Positions 1-8,472 of a stretch of 64,000 bases of DNA are shown in pieces. The stretch's first letter is position 1; every line of letters begins with the position of its first letter. The translations under genes and the position numbers were made by a program. Source of the DNA: Oscillospiraceae bacterium (GTDB taxonomy: Bacteria; Bacillota; Clostridia; Oscillospirales; Ruminococcaceae). The DNA lies in NCBI GenBank assembly GCA_009777725.1, contig WRLG01000006.1:1-64000 (forward strand). The letters are read 5' to 3'. The notes below the pieces were generated by a model. That model made no database searches, had not been told where the DNA came from, and saw only the letters and a list, made by a program, of their open reading frames with translations.

Positions 1-26
1 GAGGCTAGGAAAAGAGCTAATCTTTT

Positions 27-260
27 GTAGGGGCGACCGCCTCGGTCGCCCGAACACTCCCTCCGCCATCGCTCCCTCCGCCGCCTGCGGGCGGCACCTC
101 CCTCAAAGAGGGAGGCAAGGAGCTTTTTTGCCTCCCTCTTTGAGGGAGGTGTCACCCGCAGGTGACGGAGGGAGCTAAGACGGCAGAAGGTCACCCGAAT
201 CATTACGTTATTTATTCTTTCGCTTGTTCTTTCGGGCGAACGAGGCGGTCGCCCCTACGA
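27..260. repeat. Composite REP-type inverted-repeat element
   Basis: A REP-like unit (GTAGGGGCGACC, CCTC-type loop, GGTCGCCCG) at 27-52 is matched by an inverted copy at 232-260 ending GGTCGCCCCTACG. The two units bracket a further nested inverted repeat. The same terminal sequence recurs at 2332-2410 and 50321-50351, so this is a dispersed family. No transposase is encoded; it looks like a non-autonomous element. The 344 bases before the first gene contain nothing else I can recognise. Confidence 0.75.
73..173. repeat. Nested 46-bp inverted repeat with inner hairpins
   Basis: Arms 73-118 and 128-173 are inverted copies separated by 9 bases. They differ at only a few positions, and those differences are paired: each arm contains its own small hairpin around CCTGCGGG, written GCCGCC/GGCGGC in one arm and GTCACC/GGTGAC in the other. 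The inner hairpins are kept although the sequence changed, as expected for a structure under selection or for a mobile element copied from a divergent sister. Confidence 0.7.
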
Positions 261-344
261 AAAATTTGTGCAATATTTCAGCGACTAAAGCGAGAGCCTG
301 TTTATAATCTAGCTTTGGATTTAAATTTGTTGGAGGTGAATGTG

Positions 345-539
345 ATGCCGGTTTCTGAAGCTAAGAAAAGAGCGAATGAAAAGTATAGCGCGAAAACATA
401 TAAGACCTTTAGCGCGAAAATTAAAATAGCTGATTATTATTCGATTGACAATTATTGTAAAACCAATAATATCAGCAAGGCTAAAATTTTAGTAAAAGCA
501 TTTAACTATTACATTGAAAATAATAATAACCCAGAGTGA
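345..539 (+). CDS. Small ribbon-helix-helix-like DNA-binding protein
   Basis: A 64-residue basic protein. The ATG at 345 is chosen because GGAGGTG lies 6 bases upstream; the reading frame stays open further upstream through the repeat element but that part looks non-coding. The N-terminus (MPVSEAKKRANEKY) followed by a lysine-rich strand-like stretch and two predicted helices resembles short Arc/CopG-like proteins found in clostridial mobile elements. Family membership is inferred by eye. It ends 14 bases before the ABC transporter gene, so it could be co-transcribed with it, but the AT-rich composition differs from the following genes. Confidence 0.55.
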   Translation: MPVSEAKKRANEKYSAKTYKTFSAKIKIADYYSIDNYCKTNNISKAKILVKAFNYYIENNNNPE

Positions 540-553
540 AAGGAATGTGAGCA

Positions 554-1531
554 GTGATAGAAGTGAAAAGCCTTACGAAACGCTACGGGGCGAAAAAAGC
601 TATAGATAACCTGTCCTTTACCGTGGAGGACGGCGAAATTTTAGGCTTTTTAGGAGCTAACGGCGCGGGAAAATCAACCACAATGAATATACTGACAGGC
701 TATATCTCCTCAACGGAGGGACAAGCACTGATAAACGGGATTGATATTCTGGACGAGCCCTGCAAGGCGAAGCGCGAAATCGGCTACCTGCCGGAACAGC
801 CGCCGCTTTACCTTGATATGACGGTCAAGGATTACCTCAATTTTGTCTACGACCTAAAGAAAGTCAAGCCGCAGGCGCAGGCAAGAGCGGCGCATCTGGA
901 GGAAATTTGCGGGCTTGTTAAAATTACCGAGGTATATAACCGCATCATACGCAATCTTTCTAAAGGCTACAGGCAAAGGGTCGGGCTTGCACAGGCTTTA
1001 GTGGGAAGCCCTCCTATATTAATATTGGACGAGCCGACCGTTGGTCTTGACCCTAAGCAAATCATTGAAATCCGCACCCTTATAAAAAATTTGGGGAAAA
1101 AGCACACCGTTATCTTATCCTCTCATATCCTTTCCGAAATACAGGCGGTTTGTGACAGGATTATCATCATCAGCGAGGGTAAAATCGCCGCCAACGACAC
1201 AACCGAGAATCTGACCAAAAGCATAAGCACCGATAACAGGGTAATCGCGCGGATTGAGGGCGGGCGCGATGAAATTATCGGCGCGATAACGCAAATCCCC
1301 GGAGTAGCCTCGGTTACGGCGGATATGGAGCGCGAGGAAGGCGTTTACGACTATGAGATTGAAACCCGTGAGGATGCCGATATACGCCGCGCGTTGTTTA
1401 ATCTTGCCGTTGAAAAAGAATGGGTAATTTTGGGGCTTAAAGCATCCGAGATGACCTTAGAGGATATATTCTTAAAGATTACAATGGGCGGCGGCTTTGC
1501 GGCTGAAGAAGAAAAAGGAGGGGAAGAATAA
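554..1531 (+). CDS. ABC transporter ATP-binding protein, GldA-like
   Basis: A 325-residue ATPase that would energise the membrane complex encoded downstream. Visible motifs: Walker A GANGAGKST near residue 37, signature LSKGYRQR near 136, Walker B LILDEPTVGLDP near 157 and the switch histidine in SSHIL near 190. The C-terminal 100 residues form the extra domain seen in ABC-2 type ATPases such as GldA/NatA. Start is GTG with AAAGGAATG upstream. The stop shares one base with the start of the permease gene, indicating translational coupling. Substrate is unknown. Confidence 0.9.
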   Translation: MIEVKSLTKRYGAKKAIDNLSFTVEDGEILGFLGANGAGKSTTMNILTGYISSTEGQALINGIDILDEPCKAKREIGYLPEQPPLYLDMTVKDYLNFVYDLKKVKPQAQARAAHLEEICGLVKITEVYNRIIRNLSKGYRQRVGLAQALVGSPPILILDEPTVGLDPKQIIEIRTLIKNLGKKHTVILSSHILSEIQAVCDRIIIISEGKIAANDTTENLTKSISTDNRVIARIEGGRDEIIGAITQIPGVASVTADMEREEGVYDYEIETREDADIRRALFNLAVEKEWVILGLKASEMTLEDIFLKITMGGGFAAEEEKGGEE

Positions 1532-2262
1532 TGGGCGCGATATTCAGGCGAGAAATGAAAGCGTACTTCACATCTCCCGTTGCTTATATTTTTATATCGG
1601 TATTTTTCTTTTATACGGGCACTTTCTTTGTGAGTATCAATATTTACAACGCCATCTCCGACCTTTCCTATGTGTTTATCTATGTTTTTCTCATCATGAT
1701 GATTATGCTGCCTATTTTAACCATGCGGCTTTTCGCAGAGGAAAGGCGGCAGAAAACCGACCAATGCCTGCTAACCGCGCCTGTCAGCTTGTTTTCGATT
1801 GTGTTTGCCAAATTTGCGGCGGCTTTATGCGTTTTTCTTTGCGCGATGTCGATTTTTGCTTTTTATCTGCTTGCGCTGTCGGCTATGGGGGCTAATATTG
1901 CTTGGTCTATAGTATGGGGAAGTTTAATTGCTTTGCTTTTACTGGGCGGGTGTTTTATTTCAATCGGGGTATTTGTATCGAGCTTGACAGAAAATCAAAT
2001 TGTTTCGGCAATTGTAAGCATCATAGCGGGCTTTCTCTTTTACATGATGGATGTAATGGCGGGAAGCTTAGATTCGCTTATAAACTCCAACCGAAATTTT
2101 GCGGCTCTAAAAGCCGTCATGACTTCTCTGGGTTTATACACTCGCTACGCGGAGTTTTCCTCCGGCATATTGAATCTGGAAAGCGTTGTTTTCTTCCTAA
2201 GCTTTATCTTCGTATTCATCTTCCTAACCGTAAGAGTACTCGAAAAACGCAGATGGGGTTAA
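1531..2262 (+). CDS. ABC-2 type permease, GldF-like
   Basis: A 243-residue integral membrane protein with six hydrophobic segments and the ABC-2 arrangement, including the cytoplasmic loop FAEERRQKTDQ between segments two and three that is typical of GldF-like permeases (EERRxGTxE in the family). It overlaps the ATPase stop by one base (TAATG). With the downstream GldG-like and DUF4340 proteins it forms a widespread bacterial four-gene set whose cargo is not established. In Bacteroidetes the Gld versions are required for gliding; that role should not be carried over here. Confidence 0.85.
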   Translation: MGAIFRREMKAYFTSPVAYIFISVFFFYTGTFFVSINIYNAISDLSYVFIYVFLIMMIMLPILTMRLFAEERRQKTDQCLLTAPVSLFSIVFAKFAAALCVFLCAMSIFAFYLLALSAMGANIAWSIVWGSLIALLLLGGCFISIGVFVSSLTENQIVSAIVSIIAGFLFYMMDVMAGSLDSLINSNRNFAALKAVMTSLGLYTRYAEFSSGILNLESVVFFLSFIFVFIFLTVRVLEKRRWG

Positions 2263-2263
2263 G

Positions 2264-2300
2264 TCAATTGACAATTGACAATGTACAATTGACAATTAAT
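2264..2300. repeat. AT-rich CAATTGACAATT direct repeats
   Basis: Four head-to-tail copies of an octamer-like word (ACAATTG) directly after the permease stop, followed by TGTGTCGGCTTTGCG. The same word cluster and the same GTGTCGGCTTTGC neighbour recur at 36303-36480 and 49740-49800, which shows this is a dispersed intergenic family rather than local low complexity. Confidence 0.65.
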
Positions 2301-2331
2301 GTGTCGGCTTTGCGAATAATGCACGATATTT

Positions 2332-2410
2332 CGTAGGGGCGACCGCCTCGGTCGCCCGAAAGTGGCAATAGCGCATTATTTCGGGCGACCGGGGGCGGTC
2401 GCCCCTACGA
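2332..2410. repeat. REP doublet (GTAGGGGCGACC family)
   Basis: Two facing units: 2332-2358 (CGTAGGGGCGACC then GGTCGCCCG) and 2381-2410 (TCGGGCGACC then GGTCGCCCCTACGA) around a 22-base spacer. The outer ends are perfect inverted copies. It sits between two genes of one transport operon, so it would be transcribed as a long hairpin in the operon mRNA. Confidence 0.8.
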
Positions 2411-2481
2411 AACTTACGCAATATTAAAGCGACTAAATAGATACTAATTGTCAATTAAAAAAAAGAAAGGGTATTTTTTAT

Positions 2482-3963
2482 ATGATAAATTTGAAATCCA
2501 AGCGGTTGAGGTATGGTTCGGCGGCTTTGGCGATTACGGTTATTGTTGTTGCGCTGGTGGTGCTTTTGAATGTTATCGTTTCTATGCTGGGTGACAGGTA
2601 TAATCTTAAAATTGACCTTACGCCCGATGGGATATTCGACATCTCGGAGCAATCCAAGAGCTATTTGCAAAGTCTGGAGCAGGATGTTGAAATGGTTGTC
2701 ATGATTGATGAAGCAAAGCTTTCAACAGCTGAAAATATTTATTTTAAGCACGGGTATGAGGTGCTGAAGAAATATGCTCTCTATTCAGACAGGGTGAACT
2801 TGAAGTTTGTGGATATGACCCAAGACCCGACTTACGCCGAGCGGTACAGCGCGATTTACAGAGGGAGCATATCGCCGGAGGATATAATCATAAACTCATA
2901 CGGCAGGATGAGGGTGGTTTCCTTATATGACCTATATAATAGTGAATTCAGCTATCAAACCTACCGAAATGAAATCGTATCCTCAAAGGCGGAGCAGGTT
3001 CTCACCTCCGCTGTGATGTACGTTACCGACCCAAATCCGCAGACAGCGGTAATCCTTGATGTGGAAAGTGCGTCTGCCACTACCGAAAACATCGCTGCCC
3101 TGCTTTCGGCAAACGGCTTTGATACAGAGGCAATCAACCCGCTTGAAGAACCGCTGCCCGAAAATGCAGACCTTATTGTGCTGAACGCGCCGCTTAATGA
3201 TTTCCCCGAATACATCATAAGAAATATCTATGACTTTATGGAAAACGGCGGGGATTACGGAAAAAATATGGTCTATCTGGCAAGCTTTGACCAGAACCGA
3301 ACCGATAATATCGATGTCTTTCTGGCGGAATGGGGAATTGAAGCGGAAAAGAGCATCATTGCCGAGGAAAACCCAAATTTCCTTGCGACTGCCGCCTCTC
3401 CTTACGCGCTCAGAAATTATATTGAGCCAAGTGAATACTCGGAGGATGTTACGTTGCTTTCAACCCCCGTTATATCGTTTGAGGCGCGCCCTGTTAATAT
3501 TTTATTTGAAACCTCGGGCAATGTCCGCGTTCAGTCGCTTTTGTCTACTTCGGAAACCTCAATTGCCATAAGCGATGAAATGATGGAGCTTTTGCGGCAG
3601 GGAATTGAGCCGGAATTTAACTACGGACCGTATAATACTATGGCATTATCCTCCAAGTATATGTTCAATGAGAATAATGAGCAAATTCTTTCCAACCTGC
3701 TTGTTTTTGGTTCTACGCATATGCTCGACCCGGGAATTACAAATGCGGCTTTTTACAATAACGGCGAGTATTTTATATCTGTTATAAATAAAATGACGGG
3801 AAAATCGGGCGGAATCAGCATTGTTTCTAAGGATTTATCTCCCGATGTCTTTGAAATGGATTACTCCAAATTCAGAATAAACCGCGCGATATTCCAGTTT
3901 ATACTGCCGTTGCTTGTTTTAGCTTGCGGGTTTGTTGTGTGGCTTTTAAGGAGACATAGGTAG
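2482..3963 (+). CDS. GldG-like ABC auxiliary protein
   Basis: A 493-residue membrane-anchored protein: one N-terminal transmembrane helix (about residues 13-36), a long extracytoplasmic domain of the ABC_transp_aux / GldG type (LTPDGIFDISEQS start, typical of the family's LTxxxxySLSxxT), and a second helix near the C-terminus ending WLLRRHR. Such proteins act with an ABC-2 ATPase and permease. GAAAGGG lies 10 bases before the ATG. A 219-base gap filled by repeats separates it from the permease but gene order and strand support one operon. Confidence 0.82.
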   Translation: MINLKSKRLRYGSAALAITVIVVALVVLLNVIVSMLGDRYNLKIDLTPDGIFDISEQSKSYLQSLEQDVEMVVMIDEAKLSTAENIYFKHGYEVLKKYALYSDRVNLKFVDMTQDPTYAERYSAIYRGSISPEDIIINSYGRMRVVSLYDLYNSEFSYQTYRNEIVSSKAEQVLTSAVMYVTDPNPQTAVILDVESASATTENIAALLSANGFDTEAINPLEEPLPENADLIVLNAPLNDFPEYIIRNIYDFMENGGDYGKNMVYLASFDQNRTDNIDVFLAEWGIEAEKSIIAEENPNFLATAASPYALRNYIEPSEYSEDVTLLSTPVISFEARPVNILFETSGNVRVQSLLSTSETSIAISDEMMELLRQGIEPEFNYGPYNTMALSSKYMFNENNEQILSNLLVFGSTHMLDPGITNAAFYNNGEYFISVINKMTGKSGGISIVSKDLSPDVFEMDYSKFRINRAIFQFILPLLVLACGFVVWLLRRHR

Positions 3964-3967
3964 ATTC

Positions 3968-4122
3968 AATGAACAATTAACAATGAACAGTGAACAATTA
4001 CAATTAGATAATTAACAATTATTTCGGAAGCGTGAGACTTAACCCCTAATTGTCAATTAAAATTTAATTGTTCATTAACTAATTATAATTGTTAATTGTT
4101 AACTGTTAATTGTTAATTGATT
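3968..4122. repeat. AT-rich inverted-repeat island (TTAACAATT family)
   Basis: The space between the GldG-like and DUF4340 genes consists of repeated AACAATTAACAATG/GAACAATT words on the left and the complementary AATTGTTAATTG words on the right, so the two halves can pair around a central GCGTGAGACTTAACCCC. It matches the island at 36303-36480 in design. No gene is seen in it. Confidence 0.65.
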
Positions 4123-4138
4123 TAAGGGGAGCTTTTTT

Positions 4139-5593
4139 ATGAAATCCAGGGTTAGGAGCATTTTAATATTTGGGGGTATTCTGCTTTTGCTGGTGGGGGT
4201 TGTTGTTTTATTGAGCAGGACGGGGGAGCCTGCTGAGGAGGAGGCGTTAGTTGAGGCTTCGTCTGAGGCGTTGGTGCTTTATGCCCAGAATCCCGAGGAT
4301 ATTGAATACCTTACCGTTACGAACGAAGCGGGGAGCTACAGAATAGAGCGTTTCGGCGGTGAGGACGATGGCTTTACAGTTTGGACAATAGGGGAGTTTA
4401 TTGGATTGCCGATTGACTATGAAAAGGTGAACGACACAGTTACGGCGGCGGCTTCCATCACCTCTCAGCAATTGGTTGCGGAAGATGCTCCCGATTTGTC
4501 AATATACGGGCTTACACAGCCCAGGGCGGCTGTAAGGGTTGAGTTTTCCGATTCGGAAAACACCGTAAGGGAGCTTTGCATAGGCAATGATACCCCGATT
4601 TTCGGCAAGACCTATTTTTGCTTTATGGGAGAAAATACCGTATACACCGTTAATACCTCCGATATAAGCTATTTTTTGGATGATAAATACTCTTTAATTC
4701 AAAAGACCGTGTACAGACCGTATTCATCCCCCGACCCCGAGGATGAAACCGATTACAGAAGAATCAACAAAATGGTGATAGCCCGCGAGGATATTGACTA
4801 CGATATAGTCATCGAATACGATACACGCGCCGAAAACCTGCAAATGGTTACGGGCAATAGCTCCGCTTATGTTTTAACCTCGCCCGTATCGCTTGATTTA
4901 TCGCCCGATAAGTCGCACGATGTGATGAATATGGTGTTCTGGCTTACGGCGAACGATATAGCCGTTGTAAGCCCCACGCCGGAGCAACTGGCGGAATACG
5001 GGCTTGACCAGCCCTACGCCGATATATTCATGGATATGGCGGGGGAAAGCTTTCAGATGAAGGTCGGCAATCAGAACGCCGAAAAAACAGGGCGTTACGC
5101 CTACGTTGACGGAATTGATATTATCTATTATTTCGATAACTACTACCTGCCATGGATTACCGCAATGCCCTTGGCATTAACCACAGCGATGATTACAAGC
5201 AACTATATATATGATGTCTCGGATTTGGTGATTACGGTAAACGGCTCAAGCTCACACTTCACGCTGACAGGCTCGGGGCTGAGCGATTTTACAGTCAAGC
5301 TTGATGGTATGCCCGCTAATGCGGACGAGTTTAAAACCCTCTACCAGTTTATACTGAAAGCACCGCCGGAGGAGCTTTATTTTGAAGCTACGGGCAAAGA
5401 GCCGGATTTAACCGTAGTCATAACTGCCGAGAACAACAAGGATACTCTGGAATTCACCCATCTCGAAAACCGCAGAACCGCCATAGCTCTGAACGGGCAG
5501 ACAAGCTTCACCTGCAAAACCGCCTATGCGGAAAGGCTTGCTCAAAATCTTACGGCTTTTAAAAACGGTGATAGAATGATAGAAACTTGGTAA
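4139..5593 (+). CDS. DUF4340 domain-containing protein
   Basis: A 484-residue protein with a single N-terminal transmembrane helix (about residues 6-26) and an extracytoplasmic region of repeated beta-rich units (YxLTxPxxxPADxxxV-like segments, e.g. SSAYVLTSPV near 240) characteristic of DUF4340. These proteins almost always follow a GldG-like gene in an ABC operon, as here. Start ATG has AAGGGGAG 8-9 bases upstream. Function is unknown; I infer a structural partner of the extracytoplasmic GldG-like protein. Confidence 0.82.
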   Translation: MKSRVRSILIFGGILLLLVGVVVLLSRTGEPAEEEALVEASSEALVLYAQNPEDIEYLTVTNEAGSYRIERFGGEDDGFTVWTIGEFIGLPIDYEKVNDTVTAAASITSQQLVAEDAPDLSIYGLTQPRAAVRVEFSDSENTVRELCIGNDTPIFGKTYFCFMGENTVYTVNTSDISYFLDDKYSLIQKTVYRPYSSPDPEDETDYRRINKMVIAREDIDYDIVIEYDTRAENLQMVTGNSSAYVLTSPVSLDLSPDKSHDVMNMVFWLTANDIAVVSPTPEQLAEYGLDQPYADIFMDMAGESFQMKVGNQNAEKTGRYAYVDGIDIIYYFDNYYLPWITAMPLALTTAMITSNYIYDVSDLVITVNGSSSHFTLTGSGLSDFTVKLDGMPANADEFKTLYQFILKAPPEELYFEATGKEPDLTVVITAENNKDTLEFTHLENRRTAIALNGQTSFTCKTAYAERLAQNLTAFKNGDRMIETW

Positions 5594-5676
5594 AAGAAAA
5601 CGGCATAGGCGTATAAAAGCATGTACCCTTTCAATAATATATTAAATAAGAGACTAAATCAGTGAAAGGGTTTTTT

Positions 5677-6726
5677 ATGAATAGAAGCTTAAAGCCTCCG
5701 TTGTGGGCGTTTCTTGCGTTAGCCGCTGTAATACTTGCCTTAAAGCCCGGGATTTTATTTGCGTTTCTGCGCTCTATGCGTCCTGTTTTTTTAGGGATTG
5801 CCATTGCCTTTCTCATGAATCACCTCATAATAAGGCTTGACTTGATTTTTCGCAGAAGCTTCAAAAGCTCCTGCGCGCCTCTCACGGTTGCGGTGGGGTA
5901 TGTCATTATGCTCTGCCTTGTTGCGGGCGCGGTTTGGCTTGTTATACCGAATATTGTCGCCAGCGTATCCGAGCTTACCGGCAATATTGATTATTACTAC
6001 GGTAATTTGCTGAAATATTACGCTATTCTGGAAAGCAAGGATTCTCTGGGGATTTTAAAGGTCTTAACAAATTTTTTGGGGAATCTTGCCGAAAATATCC
6101 CCGCGATTATTGAGAAAACCTACAGCAAAACCTCGGAGCTGTTTTCATGGCTAATCGACGGCGTTTTCGGGCTTGTCATTTCAATTTATATACTTTTGGG
6201 GAAAACTCAATTTAAAAAAGGCGTAGCCGCTATAGCCTCCAGTCTTTTAAGTGGGGAGGGCTTCAAGCGGCTTTGCAGGTATTATTCTTTGGTTTACAAT
6301 GCGTTTTCGCGGTTTATCATCGGGCAGATAACCGAGGCGGTAATATTGGGCTCGCTTTGCTTTATCGGAATGAAGCTTTTCCGCTTTGAATACGCGCCGC
6401 TGATTAGCTTTTTAATTGGAATAACAGCCCTTATCCCTGTTGTAGGCGCGATTATAGGCGCGCTTCCGTCAGCCTTTCTGCTCTTTTTAAACGACCCGAT
6501 TTCAGCAGTTTGGTTTTTAGTTTTTCTCATAGTATTACAGCAACTTGAAAATCACCTTATTTATCCCAGAGTAGTAGGGAAAAGCATAGGGCTTCCTCCG
6601 CTGATTGTAATTATCTCAATCGTAATAGGCGCGGGGCTCGGAGGAGTTATAGGCATCATTATCACAATACCGCTGATGGCGGCATTATGGGAGGGGCTTA
6701 GGATTAACAGCGAGCTTGAAGCTTGA
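5677..6726 (+). CDS. AI-2E family transporter
   Basis: A 349-residue polytopic membrane protein with about eight hydrophobic segments and the family's C-terminal glycine/proline-rich helices (GITALIPVVGAIIGALP, then LIYPRVVGKSIGLPPL). The ATG at 5677 is preferred over a GTG at 5662 because GAAAGGG lies 6 bases before it. Despite the family name, members transport varied substrates or ions (for example Na+/H+ exchange or autoinducer export), so no substrate is assigned. It begins 84 bases after the DUF4340 gene. A second paralogue is at 12298-13464. Confidence 0.88.
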   Translation: MNRSLKPPLWAFLALAAVILALKPGILFAFLRSMRPVFLGIAIAFLMNHLIIRLDLIFRRSFKSSCAPLTVAVGYVIMLCLVAGAVWLVIPNIVASVSELTGNIDYYYGNLLKYYAILESKDSLGILKVLTNFLGNLAENIPAIIEKTYSKTSELFSWLIDGVFGLVISIYILLGKTQFKKGVAAIASSLLSGEGFKRLCRYYSLVYNAFSRFIIGQITEAVILGSLCFIGMKLFRFEYAPLISFLIGITALIPVVGAIIGALPSAFLLFLNDPISAVWFLVFLIVLQQLENHLIYPRVVGKSIGLPPLIVIISIVIGAGLGGVIGIIITIPLMAALWEGLRINSELEA

Positions 6727-6765
6727 TTACAATTTGCAGTTTTGTTTTACAGATTGTAATTTATT

Positions 6766-7302
6766 TTAATATTTATACAGAGAGGTATGGTTATCCAGTG
6801 TTTTGAGCAGCTTGCAAAGGGGGATGACCAGAACGCCGGAAGCGATATTGCCTAAAGCGTGGGCAATGTCAAACGGCAAGCCCGCCAGAATCCAAGCCGC
6901 CAACTCCTTGAAGTCAAAGCCCGAGATTAAAAGCGGCACGGGGGAGTACATCGCTCCGAAGGACAGCCCGTGTAATCCGCACAAAGCCATATACAGCGGG
7001 ACTTGTGCTTTTTGCGGTATTTTTATTTTTCCGGCGACCATAAATGAGAGCCACAGCGGCAGCCATATGTAAAGATAGGGAAGCCACCACATGGTAAAGC
7101 CGTAAAACATTCCGTAGAGTATGATATAAACATACAGCGGAACTAACGCCCTCTCGCGGTAGTTTAATGTAAACGCCGCCGTAAGCGCGGACAGCAGGGT
7201 TACATTTGGTATGCCCAGCATAGCAAGCTGCGATACAAACATAATGCCTCCCAGTAAGGCAAATGTTGACATATCCACGATTTTCATTTTCCTGCTTTTC
7301 AT
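6766..7302 (-). CDS. ECF transporter S component (substrate unknown)
   Basis: A hydrophobic protein of about 178 residues with five to six membrane segments, resembling small substrate-binding S components of energy-coupling-factor vitamin transporters (short N-terminal helix, ALLGGIMFVSQ first segment, conserved GLPFDIAHALGN near the C-terminus). No A or T components lie nearby, so it would use a shared ECF module. Start uncertain: ATG codons at 7332, 7302 and 7287; AAAGGA lies 12 bases before 7302 and nothing precedes 7332. Substrate cannot be assigned and no riboswitch was recognised upstream. Confidence 0.75.
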   Translation of the reverse strand: MKSRKMKIVDMSTFALLGGIMFVSQLAMLGIPNVTLLSALTAAFTLNYRERALVPLYVYIILYGMFYGFTMWWLPYLYIWLPLWLSFMVAGKIKIPQKAQVPLYMALCGLHGLSFGAMYSPVPLLISGFDFKELAAWILAGLPFDIAHALGNIASGVLVIPLCKLLKTLDNHTSLYKY

Positions 7303-7410
7303 CTTAAAACATATTCCTTTCAAGCTTTTCATAATAAATTAATGTTTTTGTATATTTTTGAATGATATTATCCATAATATAACCATAATATGTAGAAACG
7401 AGTGTAAAAA

Positions 7411-8085
7411 ATGGCAATCGTGTTTATCCGCTCGGTGATTTTATACGCGCTGTTAATTTTTTCCGTTCGTCTTATGGGTAAGCGGCAGATTGGAGAACTG
7501 CAGCCGTCCGAGCTTGCCGTAACCATACTTATATCCAATATAGCAACCTTGCCTATAGAGGATTCAAATATACCGTTATTGACAGGGATTATACCCATTT
7601 TAACCCTTGCTGCCCTTGACGTGATTATGTCATGGTTCGGGGTGAAGTCGCGCGGGCTTCGCGGTTTAACCTGCGGCAAGCCTGCGGTAATCATAAGCGG
7701 CGGGGAAATCGACCAAAAAAAGATGAGGGAATTGCGGTTTTCAATTGACGACCTTGCCTCCGCTTTAAGGGCGCAGGGAGTTTTCAGCATAAACGAGGTG
7801 CAGTTTGCGGTTGTTGAAACAACGGGTAATGTTTCCGTGTGCCAGAAAAAACGCTATCAGGCAGTGACCAACCGCGATATTTACGTTGATACCGAAAAAA
7901 GCTACGACCCGCCCGACATTGTAATAGACCAAGGAATTATAGTAAGCACCGCGCTTAAAAGGCTTAATCTAAGCGAAACATGGCTCTACGGCGCGTTAGA
8001 AAATGAGGACATGGACTTAAACGATGTTTTTCTGATGACAGCTTCAAGCGGCGGCGAATATTATTTGGTTAGGAATGAAGAATGA
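7411..8085 (+). CDS. DUF421 family membrane protein, YetF-like
   Basis: A 224-residue protein with three N-terminal membrane helices and a soluble C-terminal region. Family motifs seen: RLMGKRQIGELQPSELAVTILIS (split here as RLMGKRQ, then ELAVTI near residue 37) and the cytosolic KKMRELRFSIDDLASALRxQG region. DUF421 proteins such as YetF/YdfR accompany sporulation or stress genes in bacilli, but molecular function is not settled. The downstream DUF4363 gene overlaps its stop by 4 bases (ATGA), the usual partnership. Confidence 0.88.
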   Translation: MAIVFIRSVILYALLIFSVRLMGKRQIGELQPSELAVTILISNIATLPIEDSNIPLLTGIIPILTLAALDVIMSWFGVKSRGLRGLTCGKPAVIISGGEIDQKKMRELRFSIDDLASALRAQGVFSINEVQFAVVETTGNVSVCQKKRYQAVTNRDIYVDTEKSYDPPDIVIDQGIIVSTALKRLNLSETWLYGALENEDMDLNDVFLMTASSGGEYYLVRNEE

Positions 8086-8462
8086 AAAGGGTTATTATTT
8101 CTTGGATTATACTTTTTTTAATCGTGTGCTATTCAGCCGCGGGGCTTTATTTTATATCGTTTAAAAATAACGGAATTTTGCCGATACTGGACGAATTGCA
8201 GGTATATCTCGACACGGGCGACAACAATGCGGCTTACGAGGCGGCTCAAAGGCTTGCTTTAGAGTGGGAGCTTTATAAACGCTCAATGGGTATCTTAATC
8301 CGCGATGACAAACTGCAAAGTATTGATACTTCAATCGCTAAAATAAACCCGTATATTTATGTTAAAAATACGGACGAGCTTTATTCCGAACTTCAAGTCA
8401 TCCGCCGTTATATTCAAAATTTATACAGTTCCGAGCTTCCGATGTGGTTTAATATATTATAG
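8082..8462 (+). CDS. DUF4363 family protein
   Basis: A 126-residue protein with one N-terminal transmembrane helix (about 5-26) and a helical extracytoplasmic domain containing the WxxxKxxxxxLIRDDKLQSID segment typical of DUF4363. It is coupled to the DUF421 gene through a 4-base ATGA overlap. Biological role is unknown; the conserved pairing suggests the two act in one membrane complex. Confidence 0.82.
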   Translation: MKRVIISWIILFLIVCYSAAGLYFISFKNNGILPILDELQVYLDTGDNNAAYEAAQRLALEWELYKRSMGILIRDDKLQSIDTSIAKINPYIYVKNTDELYSELQVIRRYIQNLYSSELPMWFNIL

Positions 8463-8472
8463 GGGGATTTAC

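Noticed and set aside
162..344. Upstream extension of the first small gene
   Set aside because: It translates the inverted-repeat element; a clear GGAGGTG precedes the ATG at 345.
1497..1895. Alternative frames inside the ABC permease and surrounding genes
   Set aside because: They overlap strongly supported genes in full and have no family-like features.
7303..7410. Riboswitch for the ECF S component
   Set aside because: The leader on the minus strand is under about 110 bases, AT-rich and lacks any known vitamin riboswitch core.
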